Below, one piece after another: positions 16,647 to 25,779 of a stretch of DNA of 64,000 nucleotides. Source of the DNA: Actinomycetospora cinnamomea (GTDB lineage: Bacteria > Actinomycetota > Actinomycetes > Mycobacteriales > Pseudonocardiaceae); assembly GCF_003096675.1 (NCBI RefSeq), contig NZ_QEKW01000002.1, forward strand, positions 62,001 through 126,000, given 5' to 3'. The position numbers and the translations under genes are program-made. Under the pieces are notes generated by a model. That model made no database searches, was not told the origin of the DNA, and saw only the letters and a list, made by a program, of their open reading frames with translations. How positions within the stretch are numbered: position 1 is the first letter of the stretch; every line of letters starts with the position of its first letter.

Positions 16647-17278
16647 ATGGGGCGGCGGGCGCGCAGGACGGCGTCGTAGAGGAACCGCGGGCGCCCGTCG
16701 GGCTGCACCGCGTCGCGCCCGCGGCGCTCGGCCACCACGACCGTCCAGCCCTCCAGCGCGTCGCCCAGCTCGCCGACCACCTCCTCGGCGGTCGCGAACA
16801 TGTCCGCCGGGTGGTGCTGCCCCGCCTCGGGCGGCATGCCCTCGGGGTCGTGGCCGACGATCAGCAACGTCCCGCCGGGCGCCACCGCCCCGGCGACGGC
16901 CCGGTACAGGCGCGGCCGGTCGGCGCCGGGCAGCTGCATGAAGTGCATGGTGACGAGGTCGTGTTCGCCGGGCACGGCCTCGGCGAACAGATCCACCGGC
17001 ACCGTCGTCACCCGGTCGGCGACGCCCTCGGCCTGCGCCCGCGCCGCCACCCGCTCGAGCCCGACCCGCGAGACGTCGATCGCGGTGACCCGCCAACCCC
17101 GGTGCGCCAGCCACACGGCGTCGCCGCCCTCGCCGCTGCCGACGTCGAGCGCCGCGCCCGGGGCCAGGTCGGCGACCTCCTGCACGAGCACCGCGTTGGG
17201 CTCGCCGCTCCACACGCGCTCGGTCGCGCCGTAGCGCTCGTCCCAGAACGCCGCGGTGGACTGCTCGTGGGTGGTCAT
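16643..17278 (-). CDS. class I SAM-dependent methyltransferase
   Basis: A 211-residue protein with the class I SAM fold: motif I ALDVGSGEGGDAVWLAHRGWRVTAIDVS (residues about 45-72), then VDLFAEAV and TLLIVGHDPEG. The opening FWDERYGATERVWSGEPN is typical of the tehB/thiopurine S-methyltransferase-like group. The substrate is unknown. Its ATG overlaps the stop of the upstream FAD-dependent reductase (ATGA), so the two are one operon. That operon is divergent from the XRE-cupin regulator, a trio that recurs in actinobacteria. Confidence 0.85.
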   Translation of the reverse strand: MTTHEQSTAAFWDERYGATERVWSGEPNAVLVQEVADLAPGAALDVGSGEGGDAVWLAHRGWRVTAIDVSRVGLERVAARAQAEGVADRVTTVPVDLFAEAVPGEHDLVTMHFMQLPGADRPRLYRAVAGAVAPGGTLLIVGHDPEGMPPEAGQHHPADMFATAEEVVGELGDALEGWTVVVAERRGRDAVQPDGRPRFLYDAVLRARRPM

Positions 17279-18231
17279 GCGAGGGCCCCCTCCCGGTGGC
17301 GGGCGACGGCTCGCGCGATGTCCTCCTCGACGAGGTCGGCGTTGATCCGGGCGCCGGCGAGCGTGCCCTCGGCGGCGGCGCCGACCACCTGCGCGGAGAG
17401 GTCGGTGACGTTGCCCGCGACCCAGACGCCGGGCACCGCCGTGCGCCCCGTGGGGTCGACGGTCGCGACGTACCGCCCGCCGAGGGCGTGGTCGAGGACC
17501 TCGACGCCGAGATCCTCCAGCACCGCGCTGCGCGCGACGAAGCGCGGGCCGACGACGAGGGCCTGGCGCGCCACGACCCGACCGTCGGCCAGCCGCGCGC
17601 CGACCAGGCGGCCGTCGGCGATCTCCAGCCCCGTCACCTCCTCGTCGATCACGGCGACGTCGAGCGCCGCGAGCTGCTCGGCCTCGTCGTCGGTGAGCGC
17701 CGGCGCACGGTGGCGCAGGTAGACGAGGTCGTCGGTGAGCTGGGAGAACAGCTTGACCTGGTGCAGGGCGTTCGGCCCGGTCCCGAGCACGGCCACGGCC
17801 CGGTCGCGCACCTCCCACCCGTGGCAGTACGGGCAGTGCAGCACGTCGTGGCCCCAGAGCTCGCGCACGCCGGGCAGGTCGGGCAGCTCGTCGACGAGTC
17901 CGGTCGCGACCAGCAGGCGCCGCGCCCGCAGCGTCTCCCCGTCGGCGGTGTCGACGGCGAGCACCGGACCCTCGCGGCGGGCGGTGACGGCGGCGCCGGT
18001 GCGGACGCGCCCGCCGTAGGACTCCACCTCCGCGCGGCCGAGACGCACGAGCTCGGCCGGGGGCAGGCCGTCGCGGGTGAGGAACGCGTGCACCCCGGCG
18101 GCGGGGGCGTTGCGCGGCTCGCCGGCGTCGAGCACCAGCACCGAGCGGCGGGAACGGGCGAGGGTCAGCGCGCCGGACAGCCCGGCCGCGCCGCCCCCGA
18201 GGACGAGGACGTCGAGGGGTTCGTCGGTCAT
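17275..18231 (-). CDS. thioredoxin-reductase-like FAD-dependent oxidoreductase
   Basis: A 318-residue flavoprotein with an N-terminal FAD motif (VLVLGGGAAGLSGALTLARS), a redox-active CxxC in HCPYCHGWE near residue 140, an NAD(P) motif (AVAVLGTGPNALHQ) and a C-terminal FAD contact (PGVWVAGNVTDLSAQVVGAAAEG). It resembles thioredoxin-reductase-like and dithiol-oxidase-like members rather than canonical TrxB. It may reduce or oxidise a thiol or a small molecule together with the coupled methyltransferase. It is divergent from the XRE-cupin gene across a 253-bp gap that contains a strong palindrome. Confidence 0.88.
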   Translation of the reverse strand: MTDEPLDVLVLGGGAAGLSGALTLARSRRSVLVLDAGEPRNAPAAGVHAFLTRDGLPPAELVRLGRAEVESYGGRVRTGAAVTARREGPVLAVDTADGETLRARRLLVATGLVDELPDLPGVRELWGHDVLHCPYCHGWEVRDRAVAVLGTGPNALHQVKLFSQLTDDLVYLRHRAPALTDDEAEQLAALDVAVIDEEVTGLEIADGRLVGARLADGRVVARQALVVGPRFVARSAVLEDLGVEVLDHALGGRYVATVDPTGRTAVPGVWVAGNVTDLSAQVVGAAAEGTLAGARINADLVEEDIARAVARHREGALA

Positions 18232-18273
18232 GGGATCGAGCGTGCTCCCGGCCGTGCGGGACGACGAGGATTC

Positions 18274-18288
18274 TTGCCAGGATGGCAA
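18274..18288. promoter_or_regulatory. XRE-cupin operator, distal copy
   Basis: TTGCCAGGATGGCAA is a perfect 6+3+6 palindrome. It lies 43 bp upstream of the flavoprotein start and 197 bp before the regulator gene. Its core 11-mer GCCAGGATGGC occurs again over the regulator start codon, which suggests both are bound by the same protein. Confidence 0.65.
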
Positions 18289-18478
18289 AAGGAGGAGCGA
18301 ACGGCGCTCGCGCCGGACGCTCCTCGGGAGTCGGACGGCTCGGCGGCACGGGTCCTCGACGGGGGAGTCCTTGTCCCTACCGCGGGCACGGCCGAGGGGC
18401 CCGAGCATCGGGCACGTGCAACGGGTCGTGGTGGTCCCCGCGGACGAGAGCGAACCCTCGTGATCCGGACGACGCGCA

Positions 18479-18489
18479 GCCAGGATGGC
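18479..18489. promoter_or_regulatory. XRE-cupin operator, proximal copy over the start codon
   Basis: GCCAGGATGGC repeats the core of the palindrome at 18276-18286. The ATG of the regulator gene lies inside it (18485-18487). A bound dimer would block transcription or the translation start region of its own gene, so negative autoregulation is inferred. Confidence 0.55.
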
Positions 18490-19069
18490 CGGCGTGACGG
18501 CGGACGACGTGCTCGACGGCCTCGGCGCGCGGCTGGCGACCCGGCGGCGACGGGCCGGTCTCGGGCTGGCCGAGCTGTCCGCGTCGACCGGCATCTCGGC
18601 GAGCACTCTCTCCCGGCTCGAGCACGGTGGTCGGCGTGCCACCCTCGAGCTGCTCCTGCCGCTGGCGACGGTCTACGGCACCGGCCTCGACGAGCTCGTC
18701 GGCTTCCGTGAGGACGCCCGGGTCCGCGACGAACCGGTCTCGCGCACCGAGGACACGATCGTCTATCGCCTGTCCCGCAGCGCGGGGCAGCCGGCGGCCT
18801 ACAAGTTCGTCTTCTCGCCCGCCCGCCACCGGCCCCCGGCCGATCTCCCGGCGCACCAGGGCTGGGAGTGGGTCTACGTCCTCGCCGGGTGCCTGCGCGT
18901 GATCAACGGCGAGGACGACCTGGTCCTGCGCCAGGGCGAGGCCACCGAGATCGACACGCGCCGCCCGCACTGGCTGGGCAGCACGGGTGACGGCCCCGTC
19001 GAGGTCCTGGCCCTGTTCGGCAGGCAGGGCGAGCGGGTGCACATGCGTGGTCGGCCCGCGGCGCGGTAG
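18485..19069 (+). CDS. XRE-family regulator with C-terminal cupin domain
   Basis: A 194-residue regulator. The helix-turn-helix covers about residues 10-70 ([46 protein letters not shown]). The cupin domain follows at 110-180 ([41 protein letters not shown]). This class senses a small ligand through the cupin and represses nearby genes. It is divergent from the thioredoxin-reductase-like/methyltransferase operon. Two copies of the word GCCAGGATGGC in the gap, one overlapping its own ATG, support control of both directions. A GTG three codons further in is the alternative start. Confidence 0.9.
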   Translation: MAGVTADDVLDGLGARLATRRRRAGLGLAELSASTGISASTLSRLEHGGRRATLELLLPLATVYGTGLDELVGFREDARVRDEPVSRTEDTIVYRLSRSAGQPAAYKFVFSPARHRPPADLPAHQGWEWVYVLAGCLRVINGEDDLVLRQGEATEIDTRRPHWLGSTGDGPVEVLALFGRQGERVHMRGRPAAR

Positions 19070-19076
19070 GGAGCGG

Positions 19077-19841
19077 TCAGCCGCGGAGGAGCGCGGCCGT
19101 GTCGATCGCGTCGCTCATGACCGCCTGCGCGACGGCCGTGACCTTGAGGTGGTGGCGGCGGGCGTGGCGGCGCATCCGGGCGAAGGCGTCGTCAGCGCTC
19201 AGCCCGCCGCGCTCGGCCAGGGCGCCCTTGGCCTGTTCGATGATGATCCGGCTGTCGAGGGCGGTCCGGAGCTGCTCGGTGATGAGCTGGGCCTCGCCCA
19301 GGGTGCGGTGCTGCAACACCACCGTCGTGGCGACGTCGGCGAGGGCCTGGGCGGCGTGGACGTCGGCGTCCGGGAACGGCCGCGGGGTGGTGGTGAACAG
19401 GTTCATCGCCCCGATGGCGCGCTCGTTGCAGCGCAGCGGCAGTGCGTGCACCCCGTGGATGCCGAGTTCGCGGGCGTGCGCGGCGAACTCGGGCCAGCGG
19501 TGACCGTGCGCGGCGACGTCGTCCGCGTGCACCCCGACGCCGGTGCGGTAGGCGTCCACGCACGGGCCCTGGCGGTCGCGGAGCTGGTGGAGCTCGAGCT
19601 GGTGGGCCTGCTCGCTGGAGGAGGACATGACCTCGAGCCCGCCGTCGTGGCCGGCGAGCATGAGCCCGGCGGCGTCCACGTCGAGCAGTTCGACGCAGCG
19701 GGCGGTCAGCTGGTCGAGCACGTCGACGACGTCGTAGTCCGACACGAGCGTGCGGGCCAGCCCGACGAGCGCCGTCAGCAGCGACGCCTCCCGGGCGGAC
19801 GCTCCGCCCAGGTCATCGGTGGTGGTCGATGTCGTGCTCAC
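19077..19841 (-). CDS. GAF and ANTAR domain RNA-binding regulator
   Basis: A 254-residue protein. A GAF domain covers about residues 20-175 ([59 protein letters not shown]). An ANTAR three-helix domain covers about 190-250 ([48 protein letters not shown]). ANTAR proteins bind paired hairpins in leader RNAs to prevent termination. In actinobacteria the GAF-ANTAR type is abundant, and the ligands are mostly unknown. It starts with GTG at 19841 and is preceded 10 bp upstream by a 52-codon gene on the same strand. Confidence 0.9.
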   Translation of the reverse strand: MSTTSTTTDDLGGASAREASLLTALVGLARTLVSDYDVVDVLDQLTARCVELLDVDAAGLMLAGHDGGLEVMSSSSEQAHQLELHQLRDRQGPCVDAYRTGVGVHADDVAAHGHRWPEFAAHARELGIHGVHALPLRCNERAIGAMNLFTTTPRPFPDADVHAAQALADVATTVVLQHRTLGEAQLITEQLRTALDSRIIIEQAKGALAERGGLSADDAFARMRRHARRHHLKVTAVAQAVMSDAIDTAALLRG

Positions 19842-19851
19842 GTGGCGGAAC

Positions 19852-20010
19852 CTAGTGCTCGCGGTCCACGCGCCGGCGTCGTGCCGAGAGGTCGGCGGCG
19901 ACGTCGTCCACGGTGCGCGCGGCGGTCCCGGTGGCCTGGTGTACGTGCCGGTGGAGGGGGCCCCCGGGCTCGGCGGTGCCGTTCGAGTGGGACGGGGAAC
20001 TGCGGCTCAT
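19852..20010 (-). CDS. small 52-residue protein upstream of the ANTAR gene
   Basis: ATG at 20010 follows GAGGAG by about eight bases and reads 52 codons to a TAG at 19852-19854, with almost all third positions G/C. The product starts [17 protein letters not shown]. It ends in a basic helix-like stretch ([23 protein letters not shown]) and has no membrane segment. It lies 10 bp upstream of the GAF-ANTAR gene on the same strand, so the two probably share a transcript. It could be an ANTAR-associated peptide or a leader-type gene. The family is not recognised. Confidence 0.55.
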   Translation of the reverse strand: MSRSSPSHSNGTAEPGGPLHRHVHQATGTAARTVDDVAADLSARRRRVDREH

Positions 20011-20601
20011 CGTGGTCTCCTCGCGGGAGTGGCGCCACAGCCGGCTCCTGCGGGATCGAGAGCGCGCCGTCGCGAGGCGTCAGTGCAGCACCACCGCGAG
20101 CGCACCGCAAACACCTCCGGCAGCGGGCGGCGGCACCGTGGCTGTCCGGCGAGCCGGGCGTGGCCGATCGGCTACCGGTGGTTGCCGGACGGCGAGCGGT
20201 CGCGTTAGGTTCGCGCCGACATCGATCGCGGTGCCCCAGACCCCGGCGCCCGTCTCGGCCGACCGCGGCCGAGCATGACGGCTCGGGGGTGCGATGGCAG
20301 GCGCGCGACACGACGTCACCCCCACGACGGCCACACCGACGTCGGCGAGGAAGACGCCGTCCTCCGGGCCGGCGCGTCCCGACGTCGTCGCTGTCCACTC
20401 GGCGGTCTGCCAGCTCTCCGGTGCTCCCGGCTCGCCGGGCGCCGGTCCTCTCCGTGCGGCCTCGCCGCCGACGGAGGTGGCGGGGCCCTGACGGCCCGTT
20501 GCCTCACCGGCTCGGCCGCGTCCGTCGAAGAAATGGGGGGACGGACGCGGCCGGGCCGGCCTTCACGCCGCCGTGTGCGGAGCAATCCTCGACAGCAGGA
20601 G
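20011..20601. other. gene-poor stretch with one strong hairpin
   Basis: This 591-bp gap separates the 52-residue gene (minus) from the 83-residue gene (plus). No frame in it combines a start, a ribosome-binding site and the expected third-position bias. A possible plus-strand -35/-10 pair is TTGCCG (from 20181) and TTAGGT after a 17-bp spacer. The other structure seen is the hairpin at 20514-20552. Confidence 0.5.
20514..20552 (+). promoter_or_regulatory. 13-bp perfect hairpin in the leader of the 83-residue gene
   Basis: GGCCGCGTCCGTC (20514-20526) and GACGGACGCGGCC (20540-20552) pair perfectly around a 13-nt purine-rich loop. It lies 49 bp upstream of the ATG at 20602. With no plus-strand gene for 1.4 kb upstream, it more likely belongs to the leader of the 83-residue gene than to a terminator of an upstream gene. 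Confidence 0.45.
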
Positions 20602-20853
20602 ATGTCCATGCCGTCCCCGTCCGACCTCTCACCGGCGACGCGGTCGACCACCGTCATCGACGACGAGCACGGGGGTCTGCTCGCCCTCGCCGTACGCGCC
20701 CTCACCACCGTCGAGGTGATCGTCGACCGTGTCGGGAGGACCCGCCGGAAGGTGATCCCGTTCCCGCGCACGCCACGGGAGGACGACGTGGCCCGGACGG
20801 TCCGCCACGCTGCCTGCGCCGACGACGCGGCCCGAGGGGCTCCGCCCGGGTGA
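20602..20853 (+). CDS. small protein of unknown function (83 residues)
   Basis: ATG at 20602 follows CAGGAG with normal spacing and gives [15 protein letters not shown]. The middle is protein-like and amphipathic ([48 protein letters not shown]), and the tail is Ala/Pro-rich. There is no signal peptide and no clear transmembrane segment. It ends 138 bp before mutA on the same strand. A long hairpin stands in its leader. The family is not recognised, and a link to methylmalonyl-CoA metabolism is only positional. Confidence 0.5.
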   Translation: MSMPSPSDLSPATRSTTVIDDEHGGLLALAVRALTTVEVIVDRVGRTRRKVIPFPRTPREDDVARTVRHAACADDAARGAPPG

Positions 20854-20991
20854 GCGATGCGGGTCGCGATGACGACGCCCGTCACTCACGTGGGGCGCAG
20901 GCCCATCTCGAACGATTCCGCTCCCTCGCACCCGGTGGCCTGTCGCACGCCGGGAAACCGGTCGGGGTTGACCGTCCTACGATCCACGCCC

Positions 20992-22860
20992 ATGACGGCT
21001 GCCGGGGAGGACCTGACGCTCGCGGGGGAGTTCGACGCCCCCACCCGCGAGCAGTGGCGCGAGCTGGTCGCCGGGGTGCTGGCCAGGTCCGGGCGCGAGG
21101 TCTCGCCCTCCGACGCCGAGGCCGCGCTGGCGACGGTCACCGACGACGGCATCACGATCGCGGGGCTCTACGCCGCCGAGGACGCGCCGGACGTGGACAC
21201 CGGGGTGCCGGGCCTGCCGCCGTTCGTGCGTGGCGCGCGCGCCGAGGGGCAGGTCGCCGAGGGTTGGCTCGTGCGCCAGCGTCACGCCTTCCCGCCCGAC
21301 GTCGACCTCGGCGAGGCCCACGACGTCGTGATGGCCGAGCTGGAGAACGGCGTCTCCTCGCTCTGGCTCGTGCTCGGCGAGGCGGGCGGGCCCTCGGCGG
21401 ACGCGCTGCCCCGCCTGCTCGAGGGCGTGTTCGTCGACCTCGCCCCGATCGCCCTCGAGGCGGGCCGCGACACCCCGGCCGCCGCCGCCGCGCTGCTGCG
21501 CCTCGCCGAGGAGAACGGCGCCGGCGCGATCGGCGGCAGCCTCGGCTACGACCCGCTGCTGGACCGCACGCACGGCGGCGCACCGCTCGACGACACGTAC
21601 CGCGGGCAACTCGTGGAGCACGCGCGGACCGCCGCGGCGAGCCACCCCCAGCTGCGCACGGTGGTCGCCGACGGCCTCCCGTACCACCGCGCCGGCGGCA
21701 GCGACGCCCAGGAGCTCGGCGCCGCTCTGGCCGCCGGGGTGCACGCGCTGCGCGTGCTGACCGAGGCCGGCCTCGACACCGACGACGCCTTCCGGCGCAT
21801 CGAGTTCCGCTTCGCCGCCACCGCCGACCAGTTCGCGACACTGGCCAAGCTCCGCGCCGCGCGGCGCTGCTGGGACCGGATCGGCGAGGTCAGCGGCGCG
21901 AGCGAGAACGCCCGCGCGATGCACCAGCACGCCGTCACCTCGCCCGCGATGATCACTCGGCGGGACCCCTGGGTGAACATGCTGCGCACCACCGTCGCCG
22001 CCGTCGGCGCCGGGCTGGGCGGGGCCGCGGCGGTGACCGTCCTGCCGTTCGACAACGAGCTCGGCCGTCCCGACGAGGCCGCCCGCCGTCTGGCGCGCAA
22101 CACCCAGGCCCTGCTGCTGGAGGAGTCGCACCTCGCGCACGTGATCGACCCGGCCGGCGGGTCGTGGTACGTCGAGTCGCTCACCGATGCCCTCGCGCAG
22201 GCCGCGTGGGCGGAGTTCACCCGCACCGAGCGCGACGGCGGCATCGCCACGGCCCTCGACGACGGCTCGCTGCGCGCCCGCCTGGACGAGACCTGGCAAC
22301 GGCGCAGCACCCGCATCGCCCGGCGCAAGGACCCGATCACCGGAGTCAGCGAGTTCCCGAACCTGCACGAGGAGCTCCCGCGCCGCGAGCCCGCGCCGGA
22401 CACCCCGCACGACGGTGGCCTGCCGCGACGCCGCTACGCGGAGATTTTCGAGACCCTGCGCGACCGCGCCGACGCCGCGCAGCAGAGACCGACGGTCTTC
22501 CTCGCCACCATCGGCACGCTCGCCGAGTACACCGCCCGCGTGTCGTTCACCCAGAACCTGCTCGGCGCCGGCGGCATCGCCACCACGGACGGCCCCGGCG
22601 GCACCGAGCCGCAGGAGATCGCGGCGGCGTTCCGCGAGGCCGGCACCACGGTCGCGGTGATCGCGTCGTCGGACAAGATCTACGACCAGCACGCCGCCGA
22701 GGTCGCGGCCGCCCTGCGCGAGGCCGGGGCGACGCGCATCCTGCTGGCGGGCAGGAAGGACGTCGCGGGTGTCGACGGCACCCTCCACGCCGGGTGCGAC
22801 GCCGCCGCCGTCCTGCGCGACACGCTCGACCACCTAGCCAAGGATCAGGGGGAGGTCTGA
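20992..22860 (+). CDS. mutA: methylmalonyl-CoA mutase small subunit
   Basis: A 622-residue subunit, the usual length. ATG at 20992 gives [14 protein letters not shown]; the open frame further upstream is not protein-like. The TIM-barrel half shows [26 protein letters not shown] and the later region [21 protein letters not shown]. The C-terminal part resembles a B12-binding fold without the DxHxxG motif, as normal for the non-catalytic small chain. With MutB it interconverts methylmalonyl-CoA and succinyl-CoA in propionate, odd-chain and branched-chain breakdown or in extender-unit supply. mutB follows after two bases, so the subunits are coupled. Confidence 0.95.
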   Translation: MTAAGEDLTLAGEFDAPTREQWRELVAGVLARSGREVSPSDAEAALATVTDDGITIAGLYAAEDAPDVDTGVPGLPPFVRGARAEGQVAEGWLVRQRHAFPPDVDLGEAHDVVMAELENGVSSLWLVLGEAGGPSADALPRLLEGVFVDLAPIALEAGRDTPAAAAALLRLAEENGAGAIGGSLGYDPLLDRTHGGAPLDDTYRGQLVEHARTAAASHPQLRTVVADGLPYHRAGGSDAQELGAALAAGVHALRVLTEAGLDTDDAFRRIEFRFAATADQFATLAKLRAARRCWDRIGEVSGASENARAMHQHAVTSPAMITRRDPWVNMLRTTVAAVGAGLGGAAAVTVLPFDNELGRPDEAARRLARNTQALLLEESHLAHVIDPAGGSWYVESLTDALAQAAWAEFTRTERDGGIATALDDGSLRARLDETWQRRSTRIARRKDPITGVSEFPNLHEELPRREPAPDTPHDGGLPRRRYAEIFETLRDRADAAQQRPTVFLATIGTLAEYTARVSFTQNLLGAGGIATTDGPGGTEPQEIAAAFREAGTTVAVIASSDKIYDQHAAEVAAALREAGATRILLAGRKDVAGVDGTLHAGCDAAAVLRDTLDHLAKDQGEV

Positions 22861-22862
22861 CG

Positions 22863-25070
22863 ATGAGCATCCCGAGCTTCGACGACGTCGAGCTGGCCGC
22901 GCCCGCGGGGGCGTCCGGCGACTGGGAGGCCGCGCTCGAGGCCGCCACGGGCAAGGGCGCCGAGGACCTCGTCTGGGAGACCCCCGAGGGCATCGGCGTC
23001 AAGCCGCTCTACACCGACGCGGACCGCGATGGCCTCGACTTCCTGCACACGTACCCGGGCCTGACGCCGTTCCTGCGCGGCCCCTACCCGACGATGTACG
23101 TGACGCAGCCGTGGACCGTGCGCCAGTACGCGGGCTTCTCCACGGCCGCCGAGTCGAACGCCTTCTACCGGCGCAACCTCGCCGCGGGCCAGAAGGGGCT
23201 GTCGGTCGCGTTCGACCTGCCGACCCACCGCGGCTACGACTCCGACAACCCGCGGGTCTCCGGTGACGTCGGGATGGCCGGGGTGTCGATCGACTCGATC
23301 CTCGACATGCGCCAGCTGTTCGACGGCATCCCGCTGGACCGCATGTCGGTGTCCATGACCATGAACGGGGCCGTGCTCCCGGTGATGGCGCTCTACGTCG
23401 CGGCCGCCGAGGAGCAGGGGGTGGCGCCGGAGCAGCTGGCCGGGACCATCCAGAACGACATCCTCAAGGAGTTCATGGTCCGCAACACCTACATCTACCC
23501 GCCGAAGCCGTCGATGCAGATCATCTCGGACATCTTCCGCTACACCAGCGAGAAGATGCCGAAGTTCAACTCGATCTCCATCTCCGGCTACCACATCCAG
23601 GAGGCCGGGGCGTCGGCCGACCTGGAGCTGGCCTACACGCTGGCCGACGGGGTGGAGTACCTGCGGGCCGGGCGGGACGCCGGGCTGAATGTCGACAAGT
23701 TCGCGCCGCGCCTGTCGTTCTTCTGGGGCATCGGCATGAACTACTTCATGGAGATCGCCAAGCTCCGCGCCGCCCGGCTGCTGTGGGCCAAGCTCGTGCA
23801 CGGCTTCGGGGCGCGGAACCCGAAGTCCCTGAGCCTGCGCACGCACTCCCAGACGAGTGGCTGGTCGCTCACCGCCCAGGACGTCTACAACAACGTCGTC
23901 CGCACCTGCGTCGAGGCGATGGCCGCGACGCAGGGGCACACGCAGTCGCTGCACACCAACGCCCTCGACGAGGCGCTGGCGCTGCCGACCGACTTCTCCG
24001 CGCGCATCGCCCGCAACACCCAGCTGCTGCTGCAGCAGGAGTCGGGCACCACGCGCACGGTCGACCCGTGGGGCGGCTCGCACTACGTCGAGCGGCTCAC
24101 CCGCGAGCTCGCCGGTCGGGCGTGGGCCCACATCGAGGAGGTCGAGTCCACCGGCGGGATGGCGCAGGCCATCGACGAGGGCCTGCCGAAGATGCGCATC
24201 GAGGAGGCGGCCGCCCGCACGCAGGCGCGCATCGACTCGGGTCGCCAGCCGCTGATCGGCGTCAACAAGTACCCGCTGACCTCGGGCGAGGACGTCGACG
24301 TCCTCAAGGTCGACAACGCCGACGTGCTGCGCCAGCAGGTCGAGCGTCTGCGTCGGCTCCGTGACGACCGGGACGACGACTCGGTGCGCGGCGCCCTGGA
24401 GCAGCTGACGAACGCGGCGCGGGCCGCGTCGGAGGGCTCCCGGGATTCGTCTCTCGACGGCAACCTGCTCAAGCTCGCCATCGACGCCGCCCGCGCGAAG
24501 GCCAGCGTCGGCGAGATCTCCGATGCGCTGGAGGAGGTCTGGGGTCGGCACCGTTCCGACGTGCGCACGATCTCCGGCGTCTACCGTGACGAGGTGGGCG
24601 AGAACTCCGCCGTCGAGCAGGCCCGCGCCGCTGCTGCGCGCTTCGAGGAGGCCGAGGGCCGCCGCCCGCGCATCCTCGTCGCGAAGATGGGCCAGGACGG
24701 GCACGACCGCGGGCAGAAGGTCATCGCCACCGCGTTCGCCGACCTCGGCTTCGACGTCGACGTGGGCCCGCTGTTCCAGACGCCGGCCGAGGTCGCCCGT
24801 CAGGCCGTGGAGTCCGACGTGCACGTCGTCGGGGTCTCGTCGCTGGCCGCCGGGCACTTGAGCCTCGTCCCGGCCCTGCGCGACGAGCTCGCCGAGGCCG
24901 GGGCCGAGGAGATCCTCATCGTCGCCGGCGGCGTCATCCCGCCCGGCGACCACGAGGAGCTGCTGGCCAAGGGCGCGAGCGCGATCTTCGGCCCGGGCAC
25001 CGTGATCGCCGAGGCTGCGACGCAGCTGCTGGAGACGCTGTCGGAGCGGCTGGGGCACAGCTCCTCCTGA
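22863..25070 (+). CDS. mutB: methylmalonyl-CoA mutase large (catalytic) subunit
   Basis: A 735-residue adenosylcobalamin enzyme. The substrate barrel shows [21 protein letters not shown] near residue 75-100 and [25 protein letters not shown]. The C-terminal cobalamin domain carries the base-off motif GQDGHDRG, with the Co-ligating His near residue 614, then [13 protein letters not shown] and [11 protein letters not shown]. Start ATG at 22863 lies just after a GGGGAGG at the mutA end. The expected chaperone gene meaB follows, but 709 bp later, because a toxin-antitoxin pair lies between them. Confidence 0.97.
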   Translation: MSIPSFDDVELAAPAGASGDWEAALEAATGKGAEDLVWETPEGIGVKPLYTDADRDGLDFLHTYPGLTPFLRGPYPTMYVTQPWTVRQYAGFSTAAESNAFYRRNLAAGQKGLSVAFDLPTHRGYDSDNPRVSGDVGMAGVSIDSILDMRQLFDGIPLDRMSVSMTMNGAVLPVMALYVAAAEEQGVAPEQLAGTIQNDILKEFMVRNTYIYPPKPSMQIISDIFRYTSEKMPKFNSISISGYHIQEAGASADLELAYTLADGVEYLRAGRDAGLNVDKFAPRLSFFWGIGMNYFMEIAKLRAARLLWAKLVHGFGARNPKSLSLRTHSQTSGWSLTAQDVYNNVVRTCVEAMAATQGHTQSLHTNALDEALALPTDFSARIARNTQLLLQQESGTTRTVDPWGGSHYVERLTRELAGRAWAHIEEVESTGGMAQAIDEGLPKMRIEEAAARTQARIDSGRQPLIGVNKYPLTSGEDVDVLKVDNADVLRQQVERLRRLRDDRDDDSVRGALEQLTNAARAASEGSRDSSLDGNLLKLAIDAARAKASVGEISDALEEVWGRHRSDVRTISGVYRDEVGENSAVEQARAAAARFEEAEGRRPRILVAKMGQDGHDRGQKVIATAFADLGFDVDVGPLFQTPAEVARQAVESDVHVVGVSSLAAGHLSLVPALRDELAEAGAEEILIVAGGVIPPGDHEELLAKGASAIFGPGTVIAEAATQLLETLSERLGHSSS

Positions 25071-25096
25071 CTTGGTCAGGTCTGGTCAGGTAGGGT
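25067..25096 (+). promoter_or_regulatory. promoter and direct-repeat operator of the toxin-antitoxin pair
   Basis: Two direct copies of TGGTCAGGT (25073-25081 and 25083-25091) stand right after the mutB stop. A -10-like TAGGGT at 25091 lies 18 bp after CTGACT. The repeats fit a site for autoregulation by the antitoxin and give the pair its own promoter. The assignment is by position and pattern only. Confidence 0.45.
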
Positions 25097-25102
25097 GGGC
25101 GC

Positions 25103-25369
25103 GTGGCCGAGCAGGTGAACGTCTACGAGGCGAAGACGCAGCTCTCGAAGCTGCTCGAACGCGTCGAGGCGGGCGAGGAGATCGTCATCGCCCGCAACGG
25201 ACGGCCGGTCGCACGATTGGTGCCGTCGCAGCGGAGCGGTCAGCAGGAGCCGCGGCGGCTGGGTGGTTACGAGCACCTCATCGAGATGCCCGACGACATC
25301 AACGAGGGCGACGACGAGATCGAGGCCCTGTTCTACGCCGGGCCGATCGGACCGCCCGGCAACGCCTGA
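25103..25369 (+). CDS. Phd/YefM-type antitoxin
   Basis: An 88-residue antitoxin starting with GTG. The N-terminal DNA-binding part has the family pattern VNVYEAKTQLSKLLERVEAGEEIVIARNGRPVARLVP (residues 5-41). The acidic C-terminus (MPDDINEGDDEIEALFYAG) is the type that wraps and inhibits a PIN toxin. Its TGA overlaps the toxin ATG by one base, the usual coupling. The N-terminal domain probably represses the pair by binding the direct repeats just upstream. Confidence 0.9.
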   Translation: MAEQVNVYEAKTQLSKLLERVEAGEEIVIARNGRPVARLVPSQRSGQQEPRRLGGYEHLIEMPDDINEGDDEIEALFYAGPIGPPGNA

Positions 25370-25752
25370 TGCGGTTGCTTCTCGACACGCACACGGTGCT
25401 CTGGTCTCTCGGTCGACCAGGGCGCGTCGGGACCGCGGCGCGCGAAGCGCTCACCGCCTCGGCGAGCGAGGTCGTGGTTTCCGTCGTCTCGCTCTGGGAG
25501 ATCGCGATGAAGACCTCGATCGGCAAGCTCCGGGTCGATCTCGACGTCGAGGCCGCCGTCACCGGCCTCGGCATCAGGGTGCTCGATGTCCGGGCGGAGC
25601 ATGCGCGGGCCGTGGCGGATCTCCCCCTGCACCACCGCGACCCGTTCGACCGGATGCTCGTGGCGCAGGCCCGATACGAGGGCCTCACCCTCGTCACGGC
25701 CGACCGTCGCTTCGAGGCGTACTCCGTGGCGGTGCTGCGTGCCGACGACTGA
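25369..25752 (+). CDS. vapC: VapC-type PIN-domain toxin
   Basis: A 127-residue PIN ribonuclease. The catalytic acidic residues are visible: Asp in LLLDTHTVLW (near residue 6), Glu in SLWEIAMK (about 43), and Asp in HHRDPFDRML (about 90) and VTADRRFEAY (about 108). The PFDRMLVAQA block marks the group paired with Phd-like antitoxins. It cleaves RNA when free of the antitoxin. It lies 27 bp upstream of meaB, so any transcript of the pair would run into the mutase chaperone gene. This placement is unusual. Confidence 0.92.
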   Translation: MRLLLDTHTVLWSLGRPGRVGTAAREALTASASEVVVSVVSLWEIAMKTSIGKLRVDLDVEAAVTGLGIRVLDVRAEHARAVADLPLHHRDPFDRMLVAQARYEGLTLVTADRRFEAYSVAVLRADD

Positions 25753-25779
25753 GGCGAGCGCCGGGAGAGGAGCACCGCG

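Noticed and set aside
20294-20491. 65-codon plus-strand frame starting MAGARHDV
   Set aside because: Third-position G/C (about 84%) is below that of neighbouring genes. The composition is Ala/Pro/Ser/Thr-rich, and no conserved feature is visible.
20854-20991. Cobalamin riboswitch before mutA
   Set aside because: The 138-bp gap is too short, and no B12-box-like sequence was recognised.
18987-25070. A 2027-codon open frame on the plus strand
   Set aside because: Only its end is real (mutB, 22863-25070). The earlier part is low-complexity sequence antisense to the ANTAR gene and out of frame with mutA.
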